Below are positions 26,508 to 34,698 of a stretch of DNA of 64,000 bases, one piece after another. A program made the position numbers and the translations under genes. Position 1 is the first letter of the stretch. Each line of letters begins with the position of its first letter. A model generated the notes under the pieces. It had not been told where the DNA came from and did not search any database. It was given only the letters and a program-made list of their open reading frames with translations. This stretch comes from Gemmatimonadaceae bacterium (GTDB lineage Bacteria > Gemmatimonadota > Gemmatimonadetes > Gemmatimonadales > Gemmatimonadaceae), in the NCBI GenBank assembly GCA_019186945.1, contig JABAQJ010000001.1, positions 1 to 64,000 of the forward strand, written 5' to 3'.

Positions 26508-27437
26508 TCAGAATCGATCGAGATCGCTGGCGATCACGACGCGACCGCGGTAGCCCCCTCGCCGCACGCCTGCCATCAGTTCCTCTGGCGTGTACGGACC
26601 AACGATGTGATACAGCACGAGCAGCTTGACCTTGGCCCGAGCCGCGACGCGTCCAACCTCTTCGTCCGATGTGTGGAACGACTTCATGTATTTTGGCCAT
26701 GCGTCGCCACCGGGACGGTTTTCCGGTTTCACACGTGCGGACGCGTAGGCCTCGTGGATGAGGATGTCCGCGCCCGACGCCGCGCGCGCAAGCTCCGGGC
26801 TGTAGCGCGTATCACCCGAGATCACCACCGACTTCCTCGGACCATCGACGCGATACGCCAGCGCCTGCTTCCAACTGCCGTGAGGCACCGCGATCGCCGT
26901 GATCCTGACTCCGGCGCTGTCGTACAGGACGCCGGGCATCACGTCCCGCGCGTCAACGCGCTGCCCACCGGGGCGACCACGCTCCAGACCGTTGGTGCGG
27001 ATATCCACGTCCTCGGCCCACGCGGCTGCCAGGTGATCGGTCATGGCCCTGGTGCCGCGCGGCCCGAAAATGCGCATCGGTCTGCTCCTGCCCATCACCC
27101 ACGATGTGAAGATGATGTCCGGAAGACCTAACGTATGGTCAGTGTGCAGGTGCGTCAGAAACAACGCCGCCGGTCCATCGATCGGCAGGCGAGCGGCAGC
27201 GAGGCGTCGCATCACGCCCGGTCCGGCATCGAAAACGAAGACACGCGTCCCTGCGACCACGGCCGTCGCCGGACCGGATCGTTCGGGATTGGGAGCCGGC
27301 ATACCCGTACCGAGCATGACGACCGTCATCGTGTCGCCCAGTCCGGTCCACGGCTCGCCGCCGATCGTGCGTTGCCCATCGACATGTCGCGCCGGCGCCA
27401 ATAGCGCCAGCATCATCAGGAGCGTGCGGGACCTCAC
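26508..27437 (-). CDS. Exported MBL-fold metallohydrolase
   Basis: A 309-residue metallo-beta-lactamase-fold enzyme. The metal motif THLHTDHTLG (His96, His98, Asp100, His101) is of the RNase Z/ElaC and arylsulfatase type, with later SGDTRYSPEL and LYHIVGP supplying further ligands. A signal peptide (ARHVDGQ cleavage) indicates export, so it is not a tRNA-processing enzyme. GTG 27437 overlaps the stop of the amidohydrolase gene (GTGA). The substrate is unknown; ester or lactone bonds are typical for this group. Confidence 0.87.
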   Translation of the reverse strand: MRSRTLLMMLALLAPARHVDGQRTIGGEPWTGLGDTMTVVMLGTGMPAPNPERSGPATAVVAGTRVFVFDAGPGVMRRLAAARLPIDGPAALFLTHLHTDHTLGLPDIIFTSWVMGRSRPMRIFGPRGTRAMTDHLAAAWAEDVDIRTNGLERGRPGGQRVDARDVMPGVLYDSAGVRITAIAVPHGSWKQALAYRVDGPRKSVVISGDTRYSPELARAASGADILIHEAYASARVKPENRPGGDAWPKYMKSFHTSDEEVGRVAARAKVKLLVLYHIVGPYTPEELMAGVRRGGYRGRVVIASDLDRF

Positions 27438-29158
27438 GCGCTCTTCGGATGTACCACGCGGCCGCCCGCAACCGTTCGCACGACCTCGATGTCCTTGATC
27501 GTATTCGGGTCCACGGCGTGCGGATCTTTCGCGAGGACGACAAAGTCGGCCCACTTCCCGGGCGTGATCGAGCCCTTGGTTCGCTCCTCGTATGACGCAT
27601 AGGCACCGTTGATCGTGGCGATCCGAAGCGCTTCGTCCACCGTCACTTTCTGGTTCGGACCCCATTCACGACCGCGATAATCCCGCCGAGTCACCATCGA
27701 CTGAATTGCCATCAACGGCTCGAACGGTCCAGGGTTGTAGTCGGACGCTCCAGGCACGCGGATGCCGTAATCGAGGAACGATCGGTGCGCGAACATCCAG
27801 CGCATCTTCTCGTCTCCATACTGCGACCACTTCTCGCCGTGGTAGTAGACGTACGTCCAGAATGGCGTAGGGATCGTGCCCGTCGCCTTGATGCGCGCCA
27901 GCAGGCCTGGGTTCACTAGCGAGCAGTGTTCGATGCGATGGCGACGATCCGGGTGCGGCCACTGCTTCAGTGCACGCTCGTACGCCTTGAGCACCATGTC
28001 GATCGTGACGTCGCCATTGGCGTGGATCCCCACCTGCCAGTTGTTGCGATGCGCATCGTCCACCGCACTGTGGATGTCGTCCTGCGACATCGTCAGGATC
28101 CCGTAATCGTTCGTACCTACGTACGGCGTGCTCATGCGCATCGTGCGCTCGGAGGCAGAACCATCGGCGGCGTACTTGACCGCACCGACACGTACCCATT
28201 CGTCGCCGAAGCCGCTGTAGACACCGGCGTCACGCAGCTGTCGGTATGCGCCGCGAATCATCATGTAGGCACGATGGCGCAGTTCGCCATTCCGATATAC
28301 GTCCTCGTAGGCTCGGATCTTGTCCGGACCTGCGCCGGCGTCATGCACCGTCGTGAGACCGACGGAGGCGAACCACTCCGACATGAAGCGCATGCCATTG
28401 CGGTTGCGCTCACGCTCCTGTTCCGGTGTGTACGTCGGCTCCGTCCCGACCTTGTCGAATACCTGTCGCGCTCGCTCGGCCACGCGCCCGGTGAGGTCGC
28501 CGTTCTCGCGGAAGAAGCGCCCGTGCTCCGGATCCGGCGTCTGGCCGGTTATCCCCGCCAGATCCAGCGCCCTGGTGTTGTACCACGATGTGTGACCGCC
28601 GCGATGATGGACACCGATCGGATGGCTCGTCGACACGGCATCCAGATGACGGCGATTCAGCACTGTGTCGAACTTGGTGTCGTCGAACATGAAACCGTTG
28701 ACCCACTGCCCCGGCGGCGACTCGGCAGCCTTCTTGCGCAGGTTGCTCTGCAACTCGGCCAGCGTGCGAACGTTGGCGTTCGCCTCGTACAGTTCTCCTA
28801 CGCCGCTCGGGTGGCAATGGCAATCCGTGAACCCCGGAAGAACCGTCATTTGCTGCGCGTCGAAGACCTGCGTGCGCGCCGATGCCATGTTACGGATGTC
28901 CGCACTCCGACCTACCGCCTGGAAGCGTCCATCCTTGATGGCGAACGCATCGACGTCAGGCGCAGCCGCGTCCATGGTGTGCGCACGTGCATTCACCACG
29001 ATCGCGTCCGGCTCCATGCCGGAGCCGCGACTCTGCGGCAAGTCCGGGAGAACCGCATCGAACCCCGTTCTCCGACCCCATGCCATCCGGGGAATCGACA
29101 TCGCGCCAGCAAGAAGCGCCGAATACGAAAGAAACGCCTTACGAGTCAGCTTGGCCAT
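27434..29158 (-). CDS. Tat-exported YtcJ-type amidohydrolase
   Basis: A 574-residue metal-dependent amidohydrolase. The metal motif HCH is in FTDCHCHPSGV (His114, His116). Later signatures are HHRGGHTSWYNT, NWQVGIHANGDV and RRHRIEHCSLVNP, and the late Asp is in RVPGASDYNPGPFE; all fit the YtcJ/amidohydrolase-3 group. A Tat-like start (TRKAFLSYSALLAGAM) suggests export. ATG 29158 follows CGGAGGATCGC. The bond cleaved (amide, carbamate or ester) is not known. It is followed with GTGA overlap by the MBL hydrolase and preceded by the M24 peptidase. Confidence 0.9.
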   Translation of the reverse strand: MAKLTRKAFLSYSALLAGAMSIPRMAWGRRTGFDAVLPDLPQSRGSGMEPDAIVVNARAHTMDAAAPDVDAFAIKDGRFQAVGRSADIRNMASARTQVFDAQQMTVLPGFTDCHCHPSGVGELYEANANVRTLAELQSNLRKKAAESPPGQWVNGFMFDDTKFDTVLNRRHLDAVSTSHPIGVHHRGGHTSWYNTRALDLAGITGQTPDPEHGRFFRENGDLTGRVAERARQVFDKVGTEPTYTPEQERERNRNGMRFMSEWFASVGLTTVHDAGAGPDKIRAYEDVYRNGELRHRAYMMIRGAYRQLRDAGVYSGFGDEWVRVGAVKYAADGSASERTMRMSTPYVGTNDYGILTMSQDDIHSAVDDAHRNNWQVGIHANGDVTIDMVLKAYERALKQWPHPDRRHRIEHCSLVNPGLLARIKATGTIPTPFWTYVYYHGEKWSQYGDEKMRWMFAHRSFLDYGIRVPGASDYNPGPFEPLMAIQSMVTRRDYRGREWGPNQKVTVDEALRIATINGAYASYEERTKGSITPGKWADFVVLAKDPHAVDPNTIKDIEVVRTVAGGRVVHPKSA

Positions 29159-29315
29159 ATGCGATCCTCCGTTCGCGGCTCCTGCAACGAGTGTAATCGC
29201 CCATCGCCCATCTTCGTCCTTTCCTCAGGACATCCGCGCGACCAGAACGTGCTGCGATCCACTGCAGGGATCGCCCTCGCCGCTGGCAGCGAGCCGAAAG
29301 ACACCGATTGGAAGC

Positions 29316-30668
29316 TCACGGCACGGGTGACGCCCGGATGACCCACAGCTCCTGCTGCGGACCGGACAGGTATTCCACCGTTCCATCCTTCTTCACCCAG
29401 ATGTCTTCCTCGCGCATCATGCGCACCTTCTGATTCCCCCATTCGGGGACCGCCGTCGTCGTCGAGAACTCGAGCGAGACCCACTCGCCGCCGAACAGCT
29501 TCGTGCGCGGGTGCGCGCCATATCGTTCCGGCCAGTCCTGGTTGGTCCACATGCCTGCGTCATGGACCCAGTATCCCTGCACGTGCGAGTACACGTCGCT
29601 CTCCATTCCCGCGGCCTTCAAACGCTCTTGCGCTGCTTGACGGATCTCGATGCCCGTACGTCCGGGCTTCATCTCTTCGTTGATGATCTCGGCCGCGCGC
29701 GCGGAATGGGCGAATGCTTGAGTAAGGCCTGCCGGTGGCGCTGTTTCACCCGGTTTAAGGACGTACGCCATCTTCTGCTGATCCGTGACGACGCCGGCAA
29801 GGCGAACGCCGAAGTCGACATGCAGCACGTCGCCCGGCTCGATCACCGCGTTGTCTTCGTCATCGAACCGCACGTTGCCGATTCGCTGGATATCCAGCGA
29901 CGCCGGAAAGATGAACTCCAGCCCCTGCCGCTTTCGTTCGGCCGTGATCCAGTAGTAGACGTCCATGAGCCGCGTCTTTCCGGGAACGATGACTTCGTTC
30001 GAGAATGCGCGCCGCAGGATATCGAAAGTAGCCATGCTCGCCTCTCGCTCTACCTCCGTCTCGCCCTCGATGTGCGTGGATGCATACTCGACGAGGAGTG
30101 GCTCTACGGAAGTCATGCGCCTCGCGTAGCGCTGCCCCAGCGCTTCCACCAGGTAGGTCTTGAGCGACGACGTCAGCCCGGCCGCCATGCTGATGCTGAA
30201 CGACTCGTTGATCGCAATGCGCTTGGGATCCCGCGCGAATACCCATCGCTGCAGGTGCGGCCGCAGTCCCTCGTCCCGATAGGAAACGAGCGTGTCGTAA
30301 AACGCCTTGAGGTGACCGCTCAGATGCGTACCGATCGCGGCGCTCTGCAACGGGCTGGCATCGCCGGGATCGAAGAAGATGTAGGCGTTTCGGTGCCCGT
30401 ACCATCCGGTGATGCCGTTCCCGCCGAAAAGCTCCAATGCCGGGTCCGGCCCGTTCTCGCGCGACATGATGATCCACATGTCGATCCCATGTTTCCGCAT
30501 CAGCGGCTGCAACACGGTGTGCAGCTTCCTTGCCTTGAGCGACCACTCGCGCTCCGTGTCGCGCCGCACCAGGTCCGCGTCGATCGTGCGCTGCTGCGCG
30601 CCGACCGAGGACAGCGGCAGGACAGCGAGCATTACCGCGAACGACGAACGCCGGCCGATCGCCTCCAT
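29316..30668 (-). CDS. Exported M24-family metallopeptidase (Xaa-Pro aminopeptidase-like)
   Basis: A 450-residue pita-bread peptidase with a creatinase-type N-terminal domain. AGGAGG precedes ATG 30668 and the signal peptide ends near VGAQQ. Likely metal ligands are Asp285 (HVDFGVR), Asp296 (VTDQ), His362 (SHVQGYWVHD), Glu400 (VSLEFSTT) and Glu420 or Glu421. The usual GHG motif is changed to HVQGY, so the enzyme may have shifted specificity. Members remove N-terminal residues, often before proline. It lies 84 bases downstream of the SSS symporter, in the same cluster. Confidence 0.88.
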   Translation of the reverse strand: MEAIGRRSSFAVMLAVLPLSSVGAQQRTIDADLVRRDTEREWSLKARKLHTVLQPLMRKHGIDMWIIMSRENGPDPALELFGGNGITGWYGHRNAYIFFDPGDASPLQSAAIGTHLSGHLKAFYDTLVSYRDEGLRPHLQRWVFARDPKRIAINESFSISMAAGLTSSLKTYLVEALGQRYARRMTSVEPLLVEYASTHIEGETEVEREASMATFDILRRAFSNEVIVPGKTRLMDVYYWITAERKRQGLEFIFPASLDIQRIGNVRFDDEDNAVIEPGDVLHVDFGVRLAGVVTDQQKMAYVLKPGETAPPAGLTQAFAHSARAAEIINEEMKPGRTGIEIRQAAQERLKAAGMESDVYSHVQGYWVHDAGMWTNQDWPERYGAHPRTKLFGGEWVSLEFSTTTAVPEWGNQKVRMMREEDIWVKKDGTVEYLSGPQQELWVIRASPVP

Positions 30669-30752
30669 CGTCAAGCCTCCTGGGGAACCGTGCACGCTCA
30701 ATCTCCGGAATTGCGGCTCGCGCCGTAAGGGCCGCGGCCGGCCCGTGATCGC

Positions 30753-32180
30753 CTATCCGAAGAACTTCTCGATCGTTGCGGGAGAGGCCGGCGCTGTCGC
30801 CCTGCTGACTGCCCACATGAGGAGCGCGCTGGCCAGCACACCGGCCTCCGCCGGGTCGAGACCGAGGAAGTAAGGGGAACCCAGCCGGGACCACACCAGG
30901 CAGGCTGCCATTCCGCCCAGCATCGACGCCACAGCGCCATGTCGAGTGGCTCGCTTCCAGTTCAGTCCCGCGACCACCGGGACGAAGAGGAAGCTGACGA
31001 GCAGTTTTCCCGCATAGATCACGATGAAGTTGACCATGTCGAACTTTCTGAAGGCCAACGCGACCGGAATGGCGCTGAACGTCAGCACGGCGAGGCGGCC
31101 CGCCCGCACCCGTGCCCGTTCGCTCGCCGACGGCTTCAACAGCTCGGCGTAGATATCGTGGGATACTGCCGACGCCACGGTAAGGAGTATCGCACCGCCG
31201 GTCCTCGTGAACGTGACCACCGCTGCCAGCAGAACCAGGAGTCCGATAGCGGGCGGGAGCACGCTCATGCCGAGCACGGGCGTTGCCAGGTCCGCCGCCG
31301 GCAATGCCGGCATCGCCACCCGCATGGAGAGGCCGAACAGCAGCACACCGATGCCGATGCATGCCTGAAACAGGAACGAATAGCCGATGGCCAAACGCGT
31401 CGCCCGGCGGCTCTGGATGGAGTAGATCGCCGAGATCTCGTAAGGCGAGGCCGCCAGCCCCAACCCGAGCGCCATCGAGATCGCAAGGAGCTGCCGCCAG
31501 CCGAACCAGTTCCCCGTCAAACGCGGGTCGATCGCGGTCAGCGCCTGCCCGATCTCCCGGACGTCGCCGACGTGCGTCATGAGATACGGCACGGCGAGCG
31601 CATAGCTGCCTAACAGAAGCACTGCCTTCAGCATGCCGACATAGGCGTTGCTGTACATGCCTCCCAGGGCCGTGTAGGCCGTAGTGATTCCCGCCACGAT
31701 GAGCACGGCGGTGCCGTACGGCATCCCGCCCACGACGCCGAACAGGAGTCCGCCAGCCTGGTACTGCGCCGACAGCATCATCGCATACACCGTCAGAATG
31801 AACACGGCGGCAATGGCGCGGGCCATCCGGCTCTCGAAACGTGCGGCGAAGTAGTCGGGGAGTGTGAGGCCGGCGATGCGCCGGATGCGTGGGGCCACGA
31901 ATAGCGCTGCCACAACCCACCCGACCCAGACGAGAGGCCATGTCCACGCGTAGCTGATGCCCGAGAAGTAGTGGAACCCGACCATGCCGATCGTCGCGCC
32001 GGCGCTGACCTGATTCGCCATCAGCGTGGCGCCACCCAGTATCGGCCCGAGGCTCCGCCCGGCCGCAAGGAATCCTTCCTCGGTCGAGGCACGACGGTAG
32101 TTGTAGAGGCCGATCCCGCAAACGAGCGTCAGGTACGCGGCGACTGCCAGGTAGAACGCCGTCAGTTGTGACCCGGTCAC
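30753..32180 (-). CDS. SSS-family sodium:solute symporter
   Basis: A 475-residue transporter with about 13 helices, the size and pattern of the sodium:solute symporter family. Characteristic segments are FLAAGRSLGPILGGATLMAN (near 27-46, a sodium-site region) and TAYTALGGMYSNAYVGMLKA (sodium-motif segment). The GTG start at 32180 overlaps the stop of the preceding gene (GTGA), indicating coupling. It imports a solute with sodium; an amino acid, peptide or N-acyl compound fits the neighbouring hydrolases. This is inference, as the family spans sugars, amino acids and ions. Confidence 0.9.
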   Translation of the reverse strand: MTGSQLTAFYLAVAAYLTLVCGIGLYNYRRASTEEGFLAAGRSLGPILGGATLMANQVSAGATIGMVGFHYFSGISYAWTWPLVWVGWVVAALFVAPRIRRIAGLTLPDYFAARFESRMARAIAAVFILTVYAMMLSAQYQAGGLLFGVVGGMPYGTAVLIVAGITTAYTALGGMYSNAYVGMLKAVLLLGSYALAVPYLMTHVGDVREIGQALTAIDPRLTGNWFGWRQLLAISMALGLGLAASPYEISAIYSIQSRRATRLAIGYSFLFQACIGIGVLLFGLSMRVAMPALPAADLATPVLGMSVLPPAIGLLVLLAAVVTFTRTGGAILLTVASAVSHDIYAELLKPSASERARVRAGRLAVLTFSAIPVALAFRKFDMVNFIVIYAGKLLVSFLFVPVVAGLNWKRATRHGAVASMLGGMAACLVWSRLGSPYFLGLDPAEAGVLASALLMWAVSRATAPASPATIEKFFG

Positions 32181-32911
32181 TCGTTCGATCCGTCGGACCC
32201 GCGACGGGCCCATGCCAGGTACAACGGCACCCACACCGCCATGATCCCCACCAGAGTCCAGAGGCGCCACGTCAGTCCGCCGTCGCTCGCATCGATGGCA
32301 ACCTCCGGACAGGGGCCGGCTGGTGCTCGTACCGCGGGTTCCCACTCGACCCGTACGAAGCTGGGAACCGCAACGAACCGGCCAGTCCACGTGCCGCCCA
32401 CTCCCTCTCGCACGAGTCGAGGGAAGGTCGGTTCGCCCGGTGTCGCCACCCGCAGGACAACGCCTCCCTCGCGATCGTCGTCGCCACGCGGCACTGCCTC
32501 ACGTGGGTGCACCAGAGGAATGTCCACCGATCGACCACGCCCGGTAACCGTGTACCGCAACTCCAGCCCGGATGCGTCGACGATGGCGCTGTCGCTCAGG
32601 AGCGTCCACGGTCCGTCTGCACGGGCCGCGAGCGTCACGCCTGCGCTTCCGGCGAGTGGCGCTCGGAGCGAAGAGGCGAAAGCCACGACCGGGCCCACGA
32701 TCGCGCAAGGACGCTGCAGGAGTTGTAGCTGCAGGCCCGCGGCATCCGACACCAGACGAAAACGCTCGGTGACCATCGCCTGTGAGTCGTCGGTCGCCAC
32801 CACCTCGATCGACACCGGCGCTGTCCGATCGGCAGCGCGACTCTGTGCGTCGGCGTCGAACGCCTGAAACACGAGCCAGAACGCACTCGTGAACCGCGTG
32901 ACGACCGTCAT
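32177..32911 (-). CDS. Exported, C-terminally anchored protein of unknown function
   Basis: A 244-residue protein with a probable signal peptide (MTVVTRFTSAFWLVFQAF, end near ADAQSR), a beta-rich extracytoplasmic domain and a C-terminal membrane helix (LWTLVGIMAVWVPLYLAW) followed by positive residues (ARRGSDG). Two Cys residues (RPCAIVGP, PCPEVAI) may pair. I do not recognise the family. The gene sits between the M14-type deacylase (8-base gap; an upstream TTG overlaps its stop) and the symporter (GTGA overlap), so it should act with them, perhaps as a substrate-handling surface protein. Confidence 0.6.
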   Translation of the reverse strand: MTVVTRFTSAFWLVFQAFDADAQSRAADRTAPVSIEVVATDDSQAMVTERFRLVSDAAGLQLQLLQRPCAIVGPVVAFASSLRAPLAGSAGVTLAARADGPWTLLSDSAIVDASGLELRYTVTGRGRSVDIPLVHPREAVPRGDDDREGGVVLRVATPGEPTFPRLVREGVGGTWTGRFVAVPSFVRVEWEPAVRAPAGPCPEVAIDASDGGLTWRLWTLVGIMAVWVPLYLAWARRGSDGSNE

Positions 32912-32919
32912 GCGCACGG

Positions 32920-33891
32920 TCAATCCGGGCAGATCGTGGCGGTGGCCGCGTTCCCGATCATGAAACCGTAATCCCCGGGGTGGATTCGTGTGGCGTAGTT
33001 ACGGCATAGCACGACGATGTTCTGCTCGTAGGGAGTGACCATCGTTTCCAGGACATCGAGCGTGTATGGGTTGACTATGTCCGCCAGCGGCGTCGCCGCC
33101 GGGAGCACTTCGCCGGGCGCCAGCATCCGGCGCGGCAGGCAGATGCCGCCATGTCGAGGGCGCATCACCTTCATTTCGTGCATCAGCACCTGTCCCGCAC
33201 GACGCTCCACCTCTCCATCGAGCGCGCCTGCGTACCGCAACTGGTTGAGCACGCCGCGAACCCCGGCTGCGACATGCCTGTCCTGTTCGCGATACCCGCC
33301 GCCGATCTCCACCACCATGCATCGGACGCCCCGCTGTTCCGCGTACGTGGCCGTCGTACCCGGATAACCTGCCGCCGGCTTGTAGAGCAGTGCCGGGAGA
33401 AATGCTCGCGACAGACCATCGTCGTTGACGACGTAGCAGTAGTCCACCCAAGGAAACGTCCCGCCGGCGTGGATGTCGATCAGATACTCGATGCGATCGA
33501 TGAACTCATGGGCCATCGCGTTCGCCTGCTGCTCGCTCAACCAGCCGTCCGGAGCTCCGGGGAACAGTCGGTTCATGTCGAGCATGTCGATCGGCGTGTT
33601 GCGGCTGTTGCCCTCCATGGCAAGCGGATTGGCGACACCGAGAATCCAGACGCTGCCTTTCAGCGACGCAGTGTCGAGCGTCCTTTGCAGCTCGCGGGCG
33701 ATCAGGAAGCCGTCCAGTTCGTCGCCGTGCACCATCGCGGAAACGCCGACGGTCGGACCCGGCCGCTGGCCCTGAATCACATGGATCGTAAGCGCCAGCT
33801 CGAAGCCGCTGGCCATCGTGGCGATCGGCACGACGCGGCGCGACCGACCCGAGCCAAGGTCGATCGAGCTGACGGAATGGAACGGTGTCAT
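32920..33891 (-). CDS. M14/AstE-type zinc deacylase (succinylglutamate desuccinylase/aspartoacylase family)
   Basis: A 323-residue cytoplasmic-looking zinc hydrolase. MVHGDELDGFL supplies the H-x-x-E pair (His55, Glu58), DIHAGG supplies His141, and MVVEIGGGY the general base Glu195, the order seen in M14 carboxypeptidase-like deacylases of the AstE/aspartoacylase group. These enzymes free an amino acid from an N-acyl or N-succinyl derivative. ATG 33891 lacks a clear ribosome-binding site but matches the family N-terminus. It is the first gene of the nine-gene cluster, upstream of the symporter and peptidases. Confidence 0.88.
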   Translation of the reverse strand: MTPFHSVSSIDLGSGRSRRVVPIATMASGFELALTIHVIQGQRPGPTVGVSAMVHGDELDGFLIARELQRTLDTASLKGSVWILGVANPLAMEGNSRNTPIDMLDMNRLFPGAPDGWLSEQQANAMAHEFIDRIEYLIDIHAGGTFPWVDYCYVVNDDGLSRAFLPALLYKPAAGYPGTTATYAEQRGVRCMVVEIGGGYREQDRHVAAGVRGVLNQLRYAGALDGEVERRAGQVLMHEMKVMRPRHGGICLPRRMLAPGEVLPAATPLADIVNPYTLDVLETMVTPYEQNIVVLCRNYATRIHPGDYGFMIGNAATATICPD

Positions 33892-34305
33892 GACGCGAGA
33901 GAGGGCTGGGGTTGTCGCATGCGATCCCAAGGTACGGCGATCGGCGACCCTCCGCACCGTGGTCGATCCGCGTCTCGGGGAGTCCTCCGGCGCTGGTCCC
34001 GTCCGGACGCCTTCCTGGACCGACCACGCCACGATTTCGGTTGCAGCCCAGGCGGCTCCGGGGCCGGCATGCGTGTCCAGCCGACGGGGTCGATTTCGTA
34101 AGGCACGAGATTGACGGTCTCAGGACGAAGGGCGTAGCTTCGGTCGACAACACGCTGAAGACGAATGGCTTCAACGATCGAGTCGCGCCATGGCGTCTGA
34201 CCGCTCTGGCGCCTGGTTTCGACACTCCCTCGCGGGAATCGCGCCGGCATCGCTGCGATTCCATGTGCCTTCCATCACGCCGCTCTCTCCAAGGTGCACT
34301 CACTG
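33892..34305. other. Divergent intergenic region upstream of the nine-gene cluster
   Basis: About 414 bases between the M14-type gene (minus) and the zinc-ribbon gene (plus). It must hold the promoter of the minus-strand cluster. I found no palindrome strong enough to call an operator, and no convincing coding frame. Confidence 0.35.
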
Positions 34306-34536
34306 ATGACACAGCGACTCGAATGCCCCAGATGCCGCACGCAGATGGAACCCGGGTTTCTCATCGACCACGCCCACGCTAACATGGGCACCGAACAGGA
34401 ATGGGTGGAGGGGGACCTCGAGAAGAGGTTCTGGTCAGGGATACGGACAAAGGGACGCGAGCGTTTCGGCGTGCGGACGTTTCGCTGCACGCGATGCGGG
34501 TACCTGGAGTCCTACGCCCTGACGCCGCTGACCTGA
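34306..34536 (+). CDS. Small zinc-ribbon protein
   Basis: A 76-residue protein with two CxxC pairs, RLECPRCRTQM and FRCTRCGYLES, which make a treble-clef zinc ribbon. Between them is a hydrophilic stretch with several Glu/Trp residues. Its size and shape match small zinc-ribbon families of unknown function (the DUF6487-like group, which I cite from memory). ATG 34306 has an AAGG upstream. No link to its neighbours is clear. Confidence 0.75.
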   Translation: MTQRLECPRCRTQMEPGFLIDHAHANMGTEQEWVEGDLEKRFWSGIRTKGRERFGVRTFRCTRCGYLESYALTPLT

Positions 34537-34698
34537 ACCCTCGCAGCAGTGTCGCCGAGCGCCGCTTGCTTGCGCACGCTTCCCTCGCGAGCGATCATGA
34601 CTGCACCCGCTGGACAGGATTCAACCGAATCTCCCCCCCGCAGCTCGCGCGGCAAGCGCCGGACAAGGCCTCGTGAGCTGGACAGGAGTCTCGTTCTC

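Noticed and set aside
29511-30728. A 405-codon open plus-strand frame across the M24 gene
   Set aside because: Antisense to a gene with a clear signal peptide, Shine-Dalgarno sequence and metal ligands; composition typical of an antisense frame.
29860-32121. A 753-codon open frame on the minus strand overlapping the SSS symporter and M24 genes
   Set aside because: It is a different frame of the symporter/M24 region, rich in Arg and lacking family motifs; the symporter frame has helices and overlapping junctions.
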